DNA of 64,000 nt from Nansenia antarctica (GCA_963989245.1 OZ022342.1:47780410-47844409); one strand, 5' to 3'; shown: positions 33,730 through 45,412, counted from the first letter of the stretch. Numbers and translations: made by a program. The notes: generated from the letters alone by a model not told the origin.

Positions 33730-33990
33730 TACACACATCGGAATGCAATACACACATCGGAATGCAATACACGTGTAACACTAAATACAATGCAAAAATA
33801 CGGCATATTTGTGCCAAAATAAAATCAATGTGTATTACATTTGAGCGCAGCGTATTACATTTGGTCATGAGTGTATTCCATTGAGCATGTGTATTACATT
33901 TGGTCACGAGTGTATTCCATTGAGCATGTGTATTACATTTGAGCGCAGCGTATTCCATTCGGTCATGAGTGTATTCCATTCGAGTGTCGG
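33730..33990. repeat. tandem repeats, about 39-bp unit
   Basis: GTGTATTACATTTGGTCATG then AGTGTATTCCATTGAGCAT recurs about three times at 33830-33982. A shorter AATGCAATACACACATCGG doublet lies at 33725-33770. Confidence 0.75.
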
Positions 33991-34022
33991 CATAGGTGAA
34001 AGTGGGCCGGAACGGTCCGGTG

Positions 34023-34058
34023 CGGCGTTCCGGCAAGACTTTCTGTGCCGGAACGCCG
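34023..34058. repeat. 13-bp GC-rich hairpin
   Basis: The arms CGGCGTTCCGGCA and TGCCGGAACGCCG are separated by 10 bases. The second copy (about 62302) has one arm mismatch. Confidence 0.85.
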
Positions 34059-34307
34059 TTGGGGGAAGAGATGCAGCTGCCTGTCAATCAAAATCCGATT
34101 GCTGCAGAGTGCAGAAGCAATCACGATTCACGATCCATAATTTCCAACAAGGAAACACATGGCTGACGTTATGTTTCGTTGCGTCTATTTTAATACCTTT
34201 GAAAAGGACACGTTAACCCGCTTTACAGTAGACCCGACGCGACGCGACGTGGTTGGGTGGGCAGCACTGGGCACTGAGACAGTCCGACCGGGATTACAGT
34301 CGCACCG

Positions 34308-35940
34308 TATGGAAGCATATAGTGGACTTAATTCAAATGTTAATGCAAATTCAAATGTTAATGCAATTTGAGATTGCATTTGTATGTTCCACTTTTGCAT
34401 GCATTCTTTCAGACAATATTCAAATTCAAATGCAATTCTAATGATTTGCATTTTCATTTTCATGTACCTGATGTGCACATTCGCTGTCAATATTAAAATG
34501 ATAATGCAAAGCCATTTGACATTTAATTTTCAAAGTCATGCGCTGCTTTGTAACTGACAAAACTGACAAGTTCATTCTAATGTAAAAATTACTATGCAAT
34601 CCCAAAATAGCATATTCATTTGCCACTTTTGCCTGCGTTATTTGAGTCAATATTCAAATTGTAATGCAATAATGTGATACGCAATTGCATTTACATGTTC
34701 TAGTAAACACATCCGCTTTGTAGCTGACAAAATTCAAATTTTCATTCTAATGTGAAAATGACTATACTTACTTACTTACGCCTATCGCTCCTTTTGGAGG
34801 AGCATAGGCCGTCGACAACAGTTCGCCAGGGTCCTCTGTCCTGTGCTTTGCTTTCCAGCTGTTTCCATGTTAGTCCACTCTGTGTGATGTCTGTCTCCAA
34901 GTCCCTGCGCCAGGTGTTCTTGGGCCGGCCTCTCTTCCTTTTGCCTTGGGGGTTCCATCTAAGGGCCTGTCTGGTGGTGCTGGTGTTTGGTTTGCGTAGT
35001 GTGTGGCCGATCCATCCCCACCTTCTTCTCTTGATTTGTTCTTCCACTGGTTGTTCGCCCGTTCTCTGCCAGAGATCGTTGTTACTGATGGTATCTGGCC
35101 AGTGGATGTTCAGGATCCGCCTCAGGCATCTGTTGATGAATGACTGCACTCTAGTCATTGTGATCTTGGTTGTCCTCCACGTCTCTGATCCGTATAGGAG
35201 TACTGGCTTGATGTTGGATTTGAAGAGTCTGATCTTTGTCCGCTGACTGATTACCTTGGAGCTCCAGATGTTCTTTAGTTGGATGTATGAGGCCCTTGCT
35301 TTGCTGATTCTTGCTCTGACATCTGCCTCCGTGCCACCCTTCTTGTCTATGATGCTACCTAGGTAGGTGAAGGATTCTACTTCCTCGAGTGCTGTTCCCT
35401 CCAGGTTTACTGGGTCTTCGTTGTTTGTGTTGATCTTTAGGATTTTGGTCTTTGCTTGGTGGATGTTGAGGCCTAGTTGTGTTGAGGTGTCTGCCAGTAT
35501 GTTTGTCTTCTCCTGCATCTGTTGTCGACTGTGGGATAGTAGGGCAAGGTCGTCTGCGAAGTCTAGGTCGTCCAGTTGTGTTGTGAGTGTCCACTGGATC
35601 CCGTTTCTCCTCTGTGCCATTGTGGTCTTCAATATCCAGTCAATGGCCAGGAGGAAGAGGAAGGGGGACAGTATACCGCCTGTATACCGAAAATGACTAT
35701 GCAATCCCAAAATAGCATATTCATTTGCCATTTTTGCCTGCGTTATTTGAGTCAATATTCAAATTGTAATGCAATAATGTGATTAGCAATTGCATTTATA
35801 TGTTCTAGGAAACACATCCGCTCATTAGAATTGCATTTGAATTTGAATATTGTCTGAAAGAATGCATGCAAAAGTGGAACATGCAAATGCAATCTCAAAT
35901 TGCATTAACATTTGAACTTAGTCCACTATATGCTTCCATA
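34308..35940. mobile_element. non-autonomous element with ~119-bp inverted arms, copy 1
   Basis: The left arm (34308-34442, with an extra 18-bp repeat) and right arm (35822-35940) start TATGGAAGCATATAGTGGAC on opposite strands and are near-identical complements. The interior has AT-rich direct repeats (GAAAATGACTATGCAATCCC; GCGTTATTTGAGTCAATATT). No coding capacity apart from the inserted LINE. Family not recognised. Confidence 0.75.
34766..35688 (-). mobile_element. LINE insertion with 12-bp TSD
   Basis: GAAAATGACTAT occurs at 34754-34765 and 35689-35700, and the reverse-strand 3' end carries (TAAG)n. The 307-codon frame has TTQLDDLDFADDLALLSHS (catalytic FADD), YLGSIIDKKGGTEADVRARI, VLLYGSETWRTTK and GKRKRGRPKNTWRRD. 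It is the C-terminal part of a non-LTR RT of the type common in invertebrate genomes; I do not fix the clade. The 5' end is truncated. The uninterrupted site is visible at about 63009-63025. Confidence 0.9.
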
Positions 35941-36755
35941 AGCAAGCCGTGTTGCCAGATTGGGCTACTTTTGGTCACACTGGACGGGTGGATTCGGCAG
36001 CTTGTAGACTGGTTGGGCTGGAAATTGTCAATTCCATCTGGCAACCCTGGTAGCAAAATATGTGCATACGTATCTGGTAGCCTACTGGTACTTTCAAATC
36101 GCATCGTATTATTATTATTATTATTATTAATAATAATAATTACAATTTACAATACAAATACAACAATTGGAGGTCCCTCAAAGAAAATTTGGGCGCACTG
36201 CGCGTGCACAACATCAACCTCCAAGGCTTGATTTTGACCCAGCAAAAACCCTGGTATGTACTGTATAACATGATAGCCATCTATGCACTGTATATAAGAT
36301 GATGACCAAGGGTCTTTCTGCTGCTGACCAAGGGGTTGAGTTCACTTGATGAGGCCCAATTTGGTTTTAGACTCTGTAGGCTACTGTATTTGTTTATTAA
36401 GACTTAAGATATATTATCTGAATTTCTCTTGTTTTATCAAATGTTCCAATTATTTTCATTTCTTGTGCTGGTTTAAAATTGCAGGAAACTAGCACAAATA
36501 ATTGTGTGGGAGAGAGGGGCCGCCGCTACCAAAACGTGCACAGTTTTGGGTCGCTCCACCACCAAAAACTCTCACTCCAAACTTTTGGTGAAACATGGCA
36601 GCCCTAAAGTGTTTCTAATTTCGACACCAACACCACGATGTGTGTGTTCAGGGATGCATGAAGCTGGGGGCAGGAGGAGAACAATATGAAACGATGAAGG
36701 TTGGGGTAGTAGCCTATAGTTCCTGTAAGAAACTCAAACCACTTTCACCCCTCAC

Positions 36756-36909
36756 CACAATGTCTCAGCCCGCAATGTGTCCTCTTTGGGAATGCCAGTT
36801 ATGACGAACTGTTTTAAGGAGGTGGTCAGTGTGGTACTACTTGTAGAAGATTGTGTAGACGATGATGCAGATGATGATGACTTTTCCATGTAGGTCAATA
36901 CTGAGGTAG
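36756..36909 (-). pseudogene. orphan exon of a transposon-derived protein
   Basis: The exon has an acceptor (TTTTCTTACAG) at 36910 and a donor (TTGTG, GTGAGG) at 36755. It encodes a serine/threonine-rich stretch (SSSSASSSTQSSTSSTTLTT) and then DTLRAETLW. A RAE-LW block like this starts a domain seen in several hAT-related anonymous fish proteins, as far as I recall. No neighbouring exon was found. Its upstream half is repeated at about 54074-54171. Confidence 0.45.
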
Positions 36910-37293
36910 CTGTAAGAAAATAATAAGTGTCATAATTAAGCAATAAGTTGAGAGGCCGTAATCTGTCACATATATAAGCTAGGCTTGAATGCAAACTTGG
37001 AATGAAAAGTGCAGAACCATCCAATCCCATTTTATAATACAAACATAACAGATGAAATGCAGTCACAATACTGTTTTTTAAATATAATGTCTGATATAAA
37101 TATATAATGTATGATAACGGAATATCAATTGATATGTATTGTACATAACCACATGCTATGGTTCCCCAAAATGAATACATTAAATTACTGTATTTAAACA
37201 AAAAGCCATAGCTATACACAGGTTCTCACCAGTCAACATGAATCTGATAAGGCATGCACTATGACAGCCACTAGGGGCCAAGCTAAAACTGTC
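36810..37293. repeat. ~480-bp duplicated segment, copy 1
   Basis: It matches 54072-54554 in the same orientation, from TTAAGGAGGTGGTCAGTG to GCCAAGCTAAAACT. The two copies diverge sharply at both ends. Confidence 0.85.
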
Positions 37294-37708
37294 ATATCAG
37301 GAGATTGGAAACTGAAAACACGACTGTATGCAATGAGTGCAGTTACTTTTGTTCACACTGAGCTGTCAATTTTACTAAAAACGTAATTGTAATAAAACCA
37401 GGCAACATATGGTAACAACAATGTAACTTCATTTGTAGGTCAAGCTGTACTCGAAACAGCGCTGCTCAAAGGGAGTAACGTTAGGGGAGATCCTTCCACT
37501 AGTCATGAAACTTCTGTCACTATTTCACGAAATGTAAACTTCACTGACTGCGTTTACATGCACCAATATGCTCAATATTACGATTGGGCAAGAGTCATGT
37601 AAACACCTTATTCGGAATATTACAAACCTAATATTGACCGTAATCGGAATTATGGTGCGCACTGTGCATGTAAACGCAGTCACCGTCCTCTTGCCGCAAA
37701 TGAGGCAG

Positions 37709-37880
37709 ACTAACGGTAATGTAGCTGCGCATCACTCTGACTGGTACGGTAATGTAGCTGCGCATCACTCTGACTGGACTAACGGTAATGTAGCTGCGCA
37801 TCACTCTGACTGGACTAACGGTAATGTAGCTGCGCATCACTCTGACTGGTGACTAACGGTAATGTAGCTGCGCATCACTG
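37709..37880. repeat. ~35-bp minisatellite, about 5 copies
   Basis: The unit is GACTAACGGTAATGTAGCTG, then CGCATCACTCTGACTG. The flanks have CGGAATATTACAAACC-type AT-rich sequence. The frame NGNVAAHHSDW results from the repeat and is not treated as a gene. Confidence 0.9.
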
Positions 37881-38048
37881 GTGGGATTCGGTGGGATAAC
37901 TGATTAAGACATAGGCCTACTGATAGTAACGTAGCAATATAACATATGACGGTATAATCTATCTAACTAATTGACCGTAGTAACTAGTATGGTTGTTTTA
38001 TTCCCTTCTACATGTTACCTGGTGGAGGACCCGTACCTGCATTGAATT

Positions 38049-38060
38049 TGCGCATGCGCA
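38049..38060. promoter_or_regulatory. perfect NRF1-type palindrome
   Basis: TGCGCATGCGCA fits the NRF1 consensus YGCGCAYGCGCR exactly. It lies in a local GC-richer patch. NRF1 sites mark many vertebrate housekeeping promoters; here the target gene is unclear. Confidence 0.45.
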
Positions 38061-38839
38061 GTCAGCTTCGCCCATCAAGTTTGATCGATTTGCCGCAGGC
38101 TTTGCATCGGGCCATATGTAGGTTTAGTGAATCTTTAATAATCCATTGCTTGTAAATATCTTTAGTGAGCCACACATCCTGAAATGTACATTTGCCAGGC
38201 ATAGCTACAGCTGCTTGCTGCCACTTAACCTGCACCGGAATGTTCTTGAGGCGCGTGCGTGGTGCGACTCAGATAGCAGGAGAAACATGCAGACAGCGTA
38301 ACGTAGCATATTTACTAACATTACGTTAACAAGTTTAGATTGTATTCCCCTCTCTCTCCCTCTCTAAAACAAAACAAAAATATTTTTCACAAACTTTCAA
38401 GGACTTCAAGGACCCGTGGGAACCCTGCATTTTGATCATGATATTTTGATGATATCATATTATTTTCGAGGGCTTTAATGCTTTAATGATCAGAATGAGA
38501 GATGAATAGATATTGGGCTTTTTAATATTATTATTTGTATTATTATCATTGTTTAAAAAAAAGAAAGAAAATGGTAAAAAAAAAAAAAAAAAAAAAATGG
38601 ACAATTGTAATCTTCTTGCACTTGAATAGCATTAAGGTTGATGCAGGCTCACTAGTCAGCTATAATATATAACATTTTATATGAAAACACCTGCTAGCAT
38701 GCTAATTTCACACGTAATTCGCTCCTGAATCGTTGATGGCCCTGCCAGGATTTGGCATGACAGAGCTCCTGATATCAGAATGTTCAGAAAACATGCAGGA
38801 TGACGTCATAATCGAGAGGACATTATGATGACGCCACAA

Positions 38840-38927
38840 TCAAATTGAGACAGCTCCAGAAGCCAGAAGTGTGTCAGGCCAGTGTAACTTCGGTATGAGA
38901 AGGACCAACACGCATGACACAAGCAAG
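38840..38927 (+). other. possible 5' non-coding exon with donor
   Basis: AAGCAAG followed by GTAAGCC at 38928 is a good donor, preceded by GC-balanced sequence. The next + strand acceptor with a coding start is at 45716, so this could be a leader exon of the 45.7-kb gene. There is no direct evidence. Confidence 0.2.
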
Positions 38928-38966
38928 GTAAGCCTGTGTTAGCTACTTGTCAAAGTCTATGGGCTT

Positions 38967-39502
38967 GTGATATGAGTGATATTATTAATGTCTAGCTAGC
39001 CTGCCCTGTACTCACTGTGATATTATTAATGTCTAGCTAGCCTGCCCTGTACTCACTGTGATATTATTAATGTCTAGCAAGCTAGCCTGCCCCATACTCA
39101 TTGTGATATTATTAATGTCTAGCTAGCTAGCTAGCCTGCCCTGTACTCACTGTGATATTATTAATGTCTAGCTAGCTAGCCTGCCCTGTACTCACTGTGA
39201 TATTATTAATGTCTAGCTAGCTAGCCTGCCCTGTACTCACTGTGATATTATTAATGTCTAGCTAGCTAGCCTGCCCCGTACTCACTGTGATATTATTAAT
39301 GTCTAGCTAGCTAGCCTGCCCCGTACTCACTGTGATATTATTAATGTCTAGCTAGCTAGCCTGCCCCGTACTCACTGTGATATTATTAATGTCTAGCTAG
39401 CTAGCCTGCCCCGTACTCACTGTGATATTATTAATGTCTAGCTAGCTAGCCTGCCCCGTACTCACTGTGATATTATTAATGTCTAGCTAGCTAGCCTGCC
39501 CC
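38967..39502. repeat. 45-bp minisatellite, left part
   Basis: The unit is TGTGATATTATTAATGTCTA, GCTAGCTAGC, CTGCCCCGTACTCAC. About 12 copies; early copies have CTGCCCTG and fewer GCTA units. The array resumes at 45076. Confidence 0.95.
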
Positions 39503-39850
39503 GCAAGCCCGGATTATCCATATATTGCATCGGGTGAATGCCCTGGGGCACCAGCCAATGGGGGGGCACCAAATTATTCGCACAATGAAGAGACCTTTAA
39601 AATATTTTGCGCACATTTTTAAAATATAGGCTATATTTACTGGAAGTCATCCACACAGGTACAAAACTAACGGTTATATTTAGGCTATAATTTATAAAAA
39701 GATAAATAATTGTGAGTTCGGTGTAAGTGCCCCCCCCCAGCAGTGGCGGCTGGTGCTAAAATGTTTGGGTGGGGCACAGGTTATGGGGGCATGCTCCACG
39801 GGGAATAATATCAACTTTAAAATCTGGATTTACAGTCAATTTTAGCATGA

Positions 39851-41255
39851 GAATAGCTCTACCCCCCTGTACAGACCTCGCCATCCCCTCTACCCCCCTG
39901 TACAGACCTCTTCATCCCCTCTACCCCCCTGTACAGACCTCTTCATCCCCTCTACCCACCTCTACAGACCTCTTCATCCCCTCTACCCACCTCTACAGAC
40001 CTCTCCATCCCCTCTACCCACCTCTACAGACCTCTCCATCCCCTCTACCCCCCTGTACAGACCTCTTCATCCCCTCTACCCCCTGTACAGACCTCTCCAT
40101 CCCCTCTACCCCCTGTACAGACCTCTCCATCCCCTCTACCCCCCTGTACAGACCTCTCCATCCCCTCTACCCCCTGTACAGACCTCTCCATCCCCTCTAC
40201 CCCCTGTACAGACCTCTTCATCCCCTCTACCCTCCTCTACAGACCTCTTCATCCCCTCTACCCTCCTCTACAGACCTCTTCATCCCCTCTACCCCCCTGT
40301 ACAGACCTCTTCATCCCCTCTACCCCCCCTGTACAGACCTCTACATCCCCTCTACCCTCCTCTACAGACCTCTCCATCCCCTCTACCCTCCTCTACAGAC
40401 CTCTCCATCCCCTCTACCCCCTGTACAGACCTCTTCATCCCCTCTACCCCCCTGTACAGACCTCTTCATACCCTCTACCCCCCTGTACAGACCTCTTCAT
40501 CCCCTCTACCCCCCTGTACAGACCTCTTCATCCTCTCTACCCCTCTGTACAGACCTCTTCATCCCCTCTACCCCTCTGTACAGACCTCTTCATCCCCTGT
40601 ACAGACCTCTTCATCCCCTCTACCCCCCTGTACAGACCTCTTCATCCCCTCTACCCCCCTGTACAGACCTTTTCATCCCCTCTACCCCCCTGTACAGACC
40701 TCTTCATCCCCTCTACCCCCCTGTACAGACCCCTTCATCCCCTCTACCCCCCTGTACAGACCTCTTCATCCCCTCTACCCCCCTGTACAGACCTCTCCAT
40801 CCCCTCTACCCCCCCTGTACAGACCTCTTCATCACCTCTACCCCCCTATACAGACCTCTTCATCACCTCTACCCCCCCTGTACAGACCTCTTCATCCCCT
40901 CTACCCCCCTGTACAGACCTCTTCATCACCTCTACCCCCCTGTACAGACCTCTTCATCACCTCTACCCCCCTGTACAGACCTCCTCATCCCCTCTACCCC
41001 CCCTGTACAGACCTCCTCATCCCCTCTACCCCCCTGTACAGACCTCTCCATCCCCTCTACCCCCCTGTACAGACCTCTTCATCACCTCTACCCCCCCTGT
41101 ACAGACCTCTTCATCACCTCTACCCCCCTGTACAGACCTCTTCATCACCTCTACCCCCCTGTACAGACCTCTTCATCACCTCTACCCCCCCTGTACAGAC
41201 CTCTTCATCACCTCTACCCCCCCTGTACAGACCTCTTCATCACCTCTACCCCCCC
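39851..41255. repeat. 30-32-bp minisatellite inside a hAT, about 45 copies
   Basis: The unit is TACAGACCTCTTCATCCCCT, CTACCCCCCTG, with C-run length changes and CACCTC variants late in the array. A 542-codon open frame (39769-41397) runs through it only because the repeat lacks stops; it is not annotated as a gene. Confidence 0.95.
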
Positions 41256-41545
41256 AGTTTTCTCTACAATTTCTACAATTTTCTCTCTACAGTTTCTACA
41301 CGTCAACGTGTACCGAAACACTTGTTTCCAACGTGGTCCTACGTTTCTCCTACACCAAGACACATACAAAGAGCATAGAAACATACAAAGAGCATAGAAA
41401 CATACAAAGAGCATAGAAGATACAATCAGAATACAGTCTGCCATTCCTTCTCCCAGCATCGATTTGGTTTTCCTATCATGACTGAAGGACAGATGATTCA
41501 CTTACTTACACAAGTTTGACTTCGGTAATAGGTCCAGTTGCAATA

Positions 41546-41860
41546 TCAAGTTGGGAACAAAAGATGCCTCCTTCTAATCCATTTGTTCAATTTGTTTACA
41601 AAGTCCGGTAGTGGAAAGCAGAACAACGCATTTGTTACTTCACATCCCGCTAGCCATGTTTTCTTCTCATACCAACCCCTCGTAAATCCTCGGTTATACG
41701 ATTTTCCAATTTTCCCTGCCTTTGTATAAACTTGCTTTATAATTAAATTTGGTCTGGGTGGTCCTAATTCCTTTACTGTTAATTTCTCCTGGTTGCTACG
41801 ACGGCTGAACGGTGTTTCTTTTAAAGATTCAACCGAGTTGTTCAGAACATTACTAGCCAT
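41546..41860 (-). pseudogene. hAT transposase N-terminus (TTF-type finger start)
   Basis: From the methionine at 41860 it encodes MASNVLNNSVESLKETPFSR, then KELGPPRPNLIIKQ and RGFTRGWYEKKTWLAGCEVT, the start of a TTF/ZMYM-like transposase. After about residue 90 it runs into non-transposase sequence and then the minisatellite. It is the longer relative of the frame at 23414. Confidence 0.75.
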
Positions 41861-42843
41861 GGTGAAGCAGGTGAACGAACGTGACGCCGGCCGTATGACA
41901 TGACGTAAGCACGTACGATTCTTTGTGCATGTCCCAAAACCCCATAGACAAATGACCGAATGGCCTGAAGTTACCAAAATAGATTTTACATGCAAGTCTA
42001 CGAGAACAGCCTAGTGCACTTTCGAGTAGACTGAAAGTTGCCCTGAAAGGGGCGGGACTTGAAGCTGATTGGAACATACTCCACAGAACACTAGCTGATT
42101 GGACTATGATATACTCCACAGAACACTAGCTGATTGGACTATGATATTCAGAAGCAACACTGTCTAGAAGTCATAGAAAAAAAATCTCTCTCTTCTCCCT
42201 TTGGTGGGGCATTGTCCAATTGCCCCTAATGAACCAGCCTCCCCTGCCCCCCAGTCATAGACAAGTGCGCGATTCATCAGAGCAACGCATCCGGGTACTT
42301 TCCCCTCCCGTAATGTCCACGCCCCTTTTTAAGTGAGACGTTTTTCAACCGTGGGGGCACCAGGAGGGGCGGTTGTGGGTGCCCCCCCTGAGTCCGCCAG
42401 TGGTCCTGGGATGATCGACGGGAGATGCAGGGGGGGGAGTCGGGGGCCACGCACACAGCTACCCGGGACGCAGGACAGTGGAGGCGGGTGTATCTCGGGT
42501 GTATCTCGGGTGTATCTCGGGTGTATCTCTCTCACTGTCTCTGGCAACCGGCGTCCCAAGGTCTCGCGATACGTTGGTGCGGCTATGGCTAGCTCCCGTT
42601 GGACGCTCCGTTAGTAGCTAGGCAACGCCTCCCCGTCTCTTCGCTGCTCGCAAGGCAGCTGACAGTCAAACTATGTCTGATAATAACCACGTATATATAT
42701 ATATGTATAATAACGTTGGTTACTATTTTCTCAGCTGTATTAATCACACTAAACACAACTCAATAATACCCCGGCGGCTCTGGTCTCCAAACATTCAACT
42801 TTCTTCCTCTCATCACCACTCGCTGCTCTCTGCTCTCTCCTCA

Positions 42844-42846
42844 GCT

Positions 42847-42877
<31 letters not shown>

Positions 42878-42897
42878 GCACGCACGCACACACACAC

Positions 42898-42949
<52 letters not shown>

Positions 42950-42971
42950 ACACACACACACACGCACGCAC

Positions 42972-43016
<45 letters not shown>

Positions 43017-43022
43017 CGCACA
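42844..43022. repeat. (CA)n microsatellite, copy A
   Basis: CA repeat with ACGC interruptions. The equivalent in copy B is at 44383-44559. Confidence 0.97.
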
Positions 43023-43258
43023 TCAAAAGCCGCCAACTGAACTACGGCATCATTACTTAGACACACAACATGTTATGTGTTTTAGACAAATGGCAAGAAA
43101 ACAATAAACGAAATCAAAGAGAGAGAAAAGGGGGGAAACCTAGCTGGGCGGGGGCAAGGTAATTTCTTATTAATTATTAATTACTCAAAATGAGCTTAAT
43201 CAAACTAACTAATCGATGTGCATCTGGACCGTCGTAACAATTATTATTATTATTGTTG

Positions 43259-43289
<31 letters not shown>

Positions 43290-43548
43290 CAACTAGAGCA
43301 ATGCCTCAGTGTGTGTCATGATGTTGCTATGGTGATAAGGGGTGGTGATGTCACAGTGGGGTCAAGACAAAACTGAGTGTCAAAGTGTCAAGTGGTCATT
43401 ATTGGAGAAACTTCCAACAGGTAAGGTCATATTACTTTACCTGTAGAATAGGTGAATAGAGGAGGTGTATAGTTTGATGTAGTGAAGGTTTAAGAAGTAT
43501 CTGTCTACCTGCCAGTCTGTCCCCCTGTCTATCTGCCTGCTTGTCTGT

Positions 43549-44428
43549 CAAGCCCGGATTATCCATATATTGCATCGGGTGAATGCCCTGGGGCACCAGC
43601 CAATGGGGGGGCACCAAATTATTCGGACAATGAAGAGACCTTTAAAATATTTTGCGCACATTTTTAAAATATAGGCTATATTTACTGGAAGTCATCCACA
43701 CAGGTACAAAACTAACGGTTATAGTTAGGCTATCATTTATAAAAAGATAAATAATTGCGAGTTCGGTGTAAGTGCCCCCCCCCCCAGTCATAGACAAGTG
43801 CGCGATTCATCAGAGCAACGCATCCGGGTACTTTCCCCTCCCGTAATGTCCACGCCCCTTTTTAAGCGAAACTTTTTCAACCGTGGGGGCACCAGGAGGG
43901 GCGGTTGTGGGTGCCCCCCCTGAGTCCGGCAGTGGTCCTGGGATGATCGACGGGAGATGCAGGGGGGGGGAGTCGGGGGCCACGCACACAGCTACCCGGG
44001 ACGCAGGACAGTGGAGGCGGGTGTATCTCGGGTGTATCTCGGGTGTATCTCGGGTGTATCTCTCTCACTGTCTCTGGCAACCGGCGTCCCAAGGTCTCGC
44101 GATACGTTGGTGCGGCTATGGCTAGCTCCCGTTGGACGCTCCGTTAGTAGCTAGGCAACGCCTCCCCGTCTCTTCGCTGCTCGCAAGGCAGCTGACAGTC
44201 AAACTATGTCTGATAATAACCACGTATATATATATATATGTATAATAACGTTGGTTACTATTTTCTCAGCTGTATTAATCACACTAAACACAACTCAATA
44301 ATACCCCGGCGGCTCTGGTCTCCAAACATTCAACTTTCTTCCTCTCATCACCACTCGCTGCTCTCTGCTCTCTCCTCAGCTCACACACACACACACACAC
44401 GCACGCACGCACGCACTTACACACACAC

Positions 44429-44474
<46 letters not shown>

Positions 44475-44502
44475 ACACACACACACACACGCACGCACGC
44501 AC

Positions 44503-44560
<58 letters not shown>

Positions 44561-45075
44561 CAAAAGCCGCCAACTGAACTACGGCATCATTACTTAGACA
44601 CACAACATGTTATGTGTTTTAGACAAATGGCAAGAAAACAATAAACGAAATCAAAGAGAGAGAAAAGGGGGGAAACCTAGCTGGGTGGGGGCAAGGTAAT
44701 TTCTTATTAATTATTAATTACTCAAAATGAGCTTAATCAAACTAACTAATCGATGTGCATCTGGACCGTCGTAACAATTATTATTATTATTGTTGTTGTT
44801 ATTATTATTATTATTATCAACTAGAGCAATGCCTCAGTGTGTGTCATGATGTTGCTATGGTGATAAGGGGTGGTGATGTCACAGTGGGGTCAAGACAAAA
44901 CTGAGTGTCAAAGTGTCAAGTGGTCATTATTGGAGAAACTTCCAACAGGTAAGGTCATATTACTTTACCTGTAGAATAGGTGAATAGAGGAGGTGTATAG
45001 TTTGATGTAGTGAAGGTTTAAGAAGTATCTGTCTACCTGCCAGTCTGTCCCCCTGTCTATCTGCCTGCTTGTCTG
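43549..45075. repeat. tandem duplication, copy B
   Basis: Uninterrupted partner of 39503-43548, directly adjoining it (GTCTGTC, AAGCCCGG). It is followed by the 45-bp minisatellite. It keeps the MITE end, GGGTGTATCTC repeats, CA tract (44383-44559) and (TTA)n tract. Confidence 0.9.
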
Positions 45076-45412
45076 ACCCGTACTCACTGTGATATTATTA
45101 ATGTCTAGCTAGCTAGCCTGCCCCGTACTCACTGTGATATTATTAATGTCTAGCTAGCTAGCCTGCCCCGTACTCACTGTGATATTATTAATGTCTAGCT
45201 AGCTAGCCTGCCCCGTACTCACTGTGATATTATTAATGTCTAGCTAGCTAGCCTGCCCCGTACTCACTGTGATATTATTAATGTCTAGCTAGCTAGCCTG
45301 CCCTGTACTCACTGTGATATTATTAATGTCTAGCTAGCTAGCCTGCCCCGTACTCACTGTGATATTATTAATGTCTAGCTAGCTAGCCTGCCCTGTACTC
45401 ACTGTGATATTA
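45076..45412. repeat. 45-bp minisatellite, right part
   Basis: About 7.5 units of the array seen at 38967-39502, so the duplicated unit sits within one array. Confidence 0.95.

Larger units (their letters stand above)
33991..36678. repeat. long dispersed repeat, copy 1
   Basis: It matches 62270-64000 from CATAGGTGAAAGTGGGCC to the window end. It contains a GC-rich hairpin (34023-34058), a 119-bp inverted-arm element (34308-35940) and a LINE insertion (34766-35688) missing from the other copy. No transposase seen; the true right end is unknown. Confidence 0.85.
37294..38961. other. non-coding region with minisatellite and NRF1-like site
   Basis: No open gene. Contents: a 35-bp tandem repeat (37709-37880), a TGCGCATGCGCA site (38049-38060), a poly-A run (38575-38597) and a possible donor after AAGCAAG at 38928. 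Confidence 0.5.
39741..42246 (-). mobile_element. hAT of the CAGTGGCGG family with TSD and empty site
   Basis: The ends are CAGTGGCGGCTGG (39741) and CCAGCCTCCCCTG (42246; 11 of 13 match). The flanking TSD is CCCCCCAG (39733-39740 and 42247-42254). Copy B at about 43776-43788 has the same site uninterrupted. The interior has a large minisatellite and an N-terminal transposase frame on the reverse strand. Confidence 0.9.
39503..43548. repeat. tandem duplication, copy A (with hAT inside)
   Basis: Without the hAT at 39741-42246 it matches copy B (43549-45075) from AAGCCCGGATTATCCATATA to GCCTGCTTGTCTG. It holds a MITE end (GTCCGCCAGTG, about 42402), a triple GGGTGTATCTC repeat (42495-42528), a CA tract and (TTA)n tracts. 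Confidence 0.9.

Noticed and set aside
37568..37852. Frame with repeated NGNVAAHHSDWT
   Set aside because: It comes from a 35-bp tandem repeat whose copies change length; no start context, splice sites or homology.
39769..41397. 542-codon open frame rich in Pro, Leu, Ser and Thr
   Set aside because: It is the translation of a 30-32-bp minisatellite with no stop codons; the reading frame cycles through all three phases of the unit and there is no gene context.
42673..43107. His/Thr-rich open frames at both CA tracts (also 44238-44597)
   Set aside because: CA microsatellite translations in duplicated non-coding sequence.
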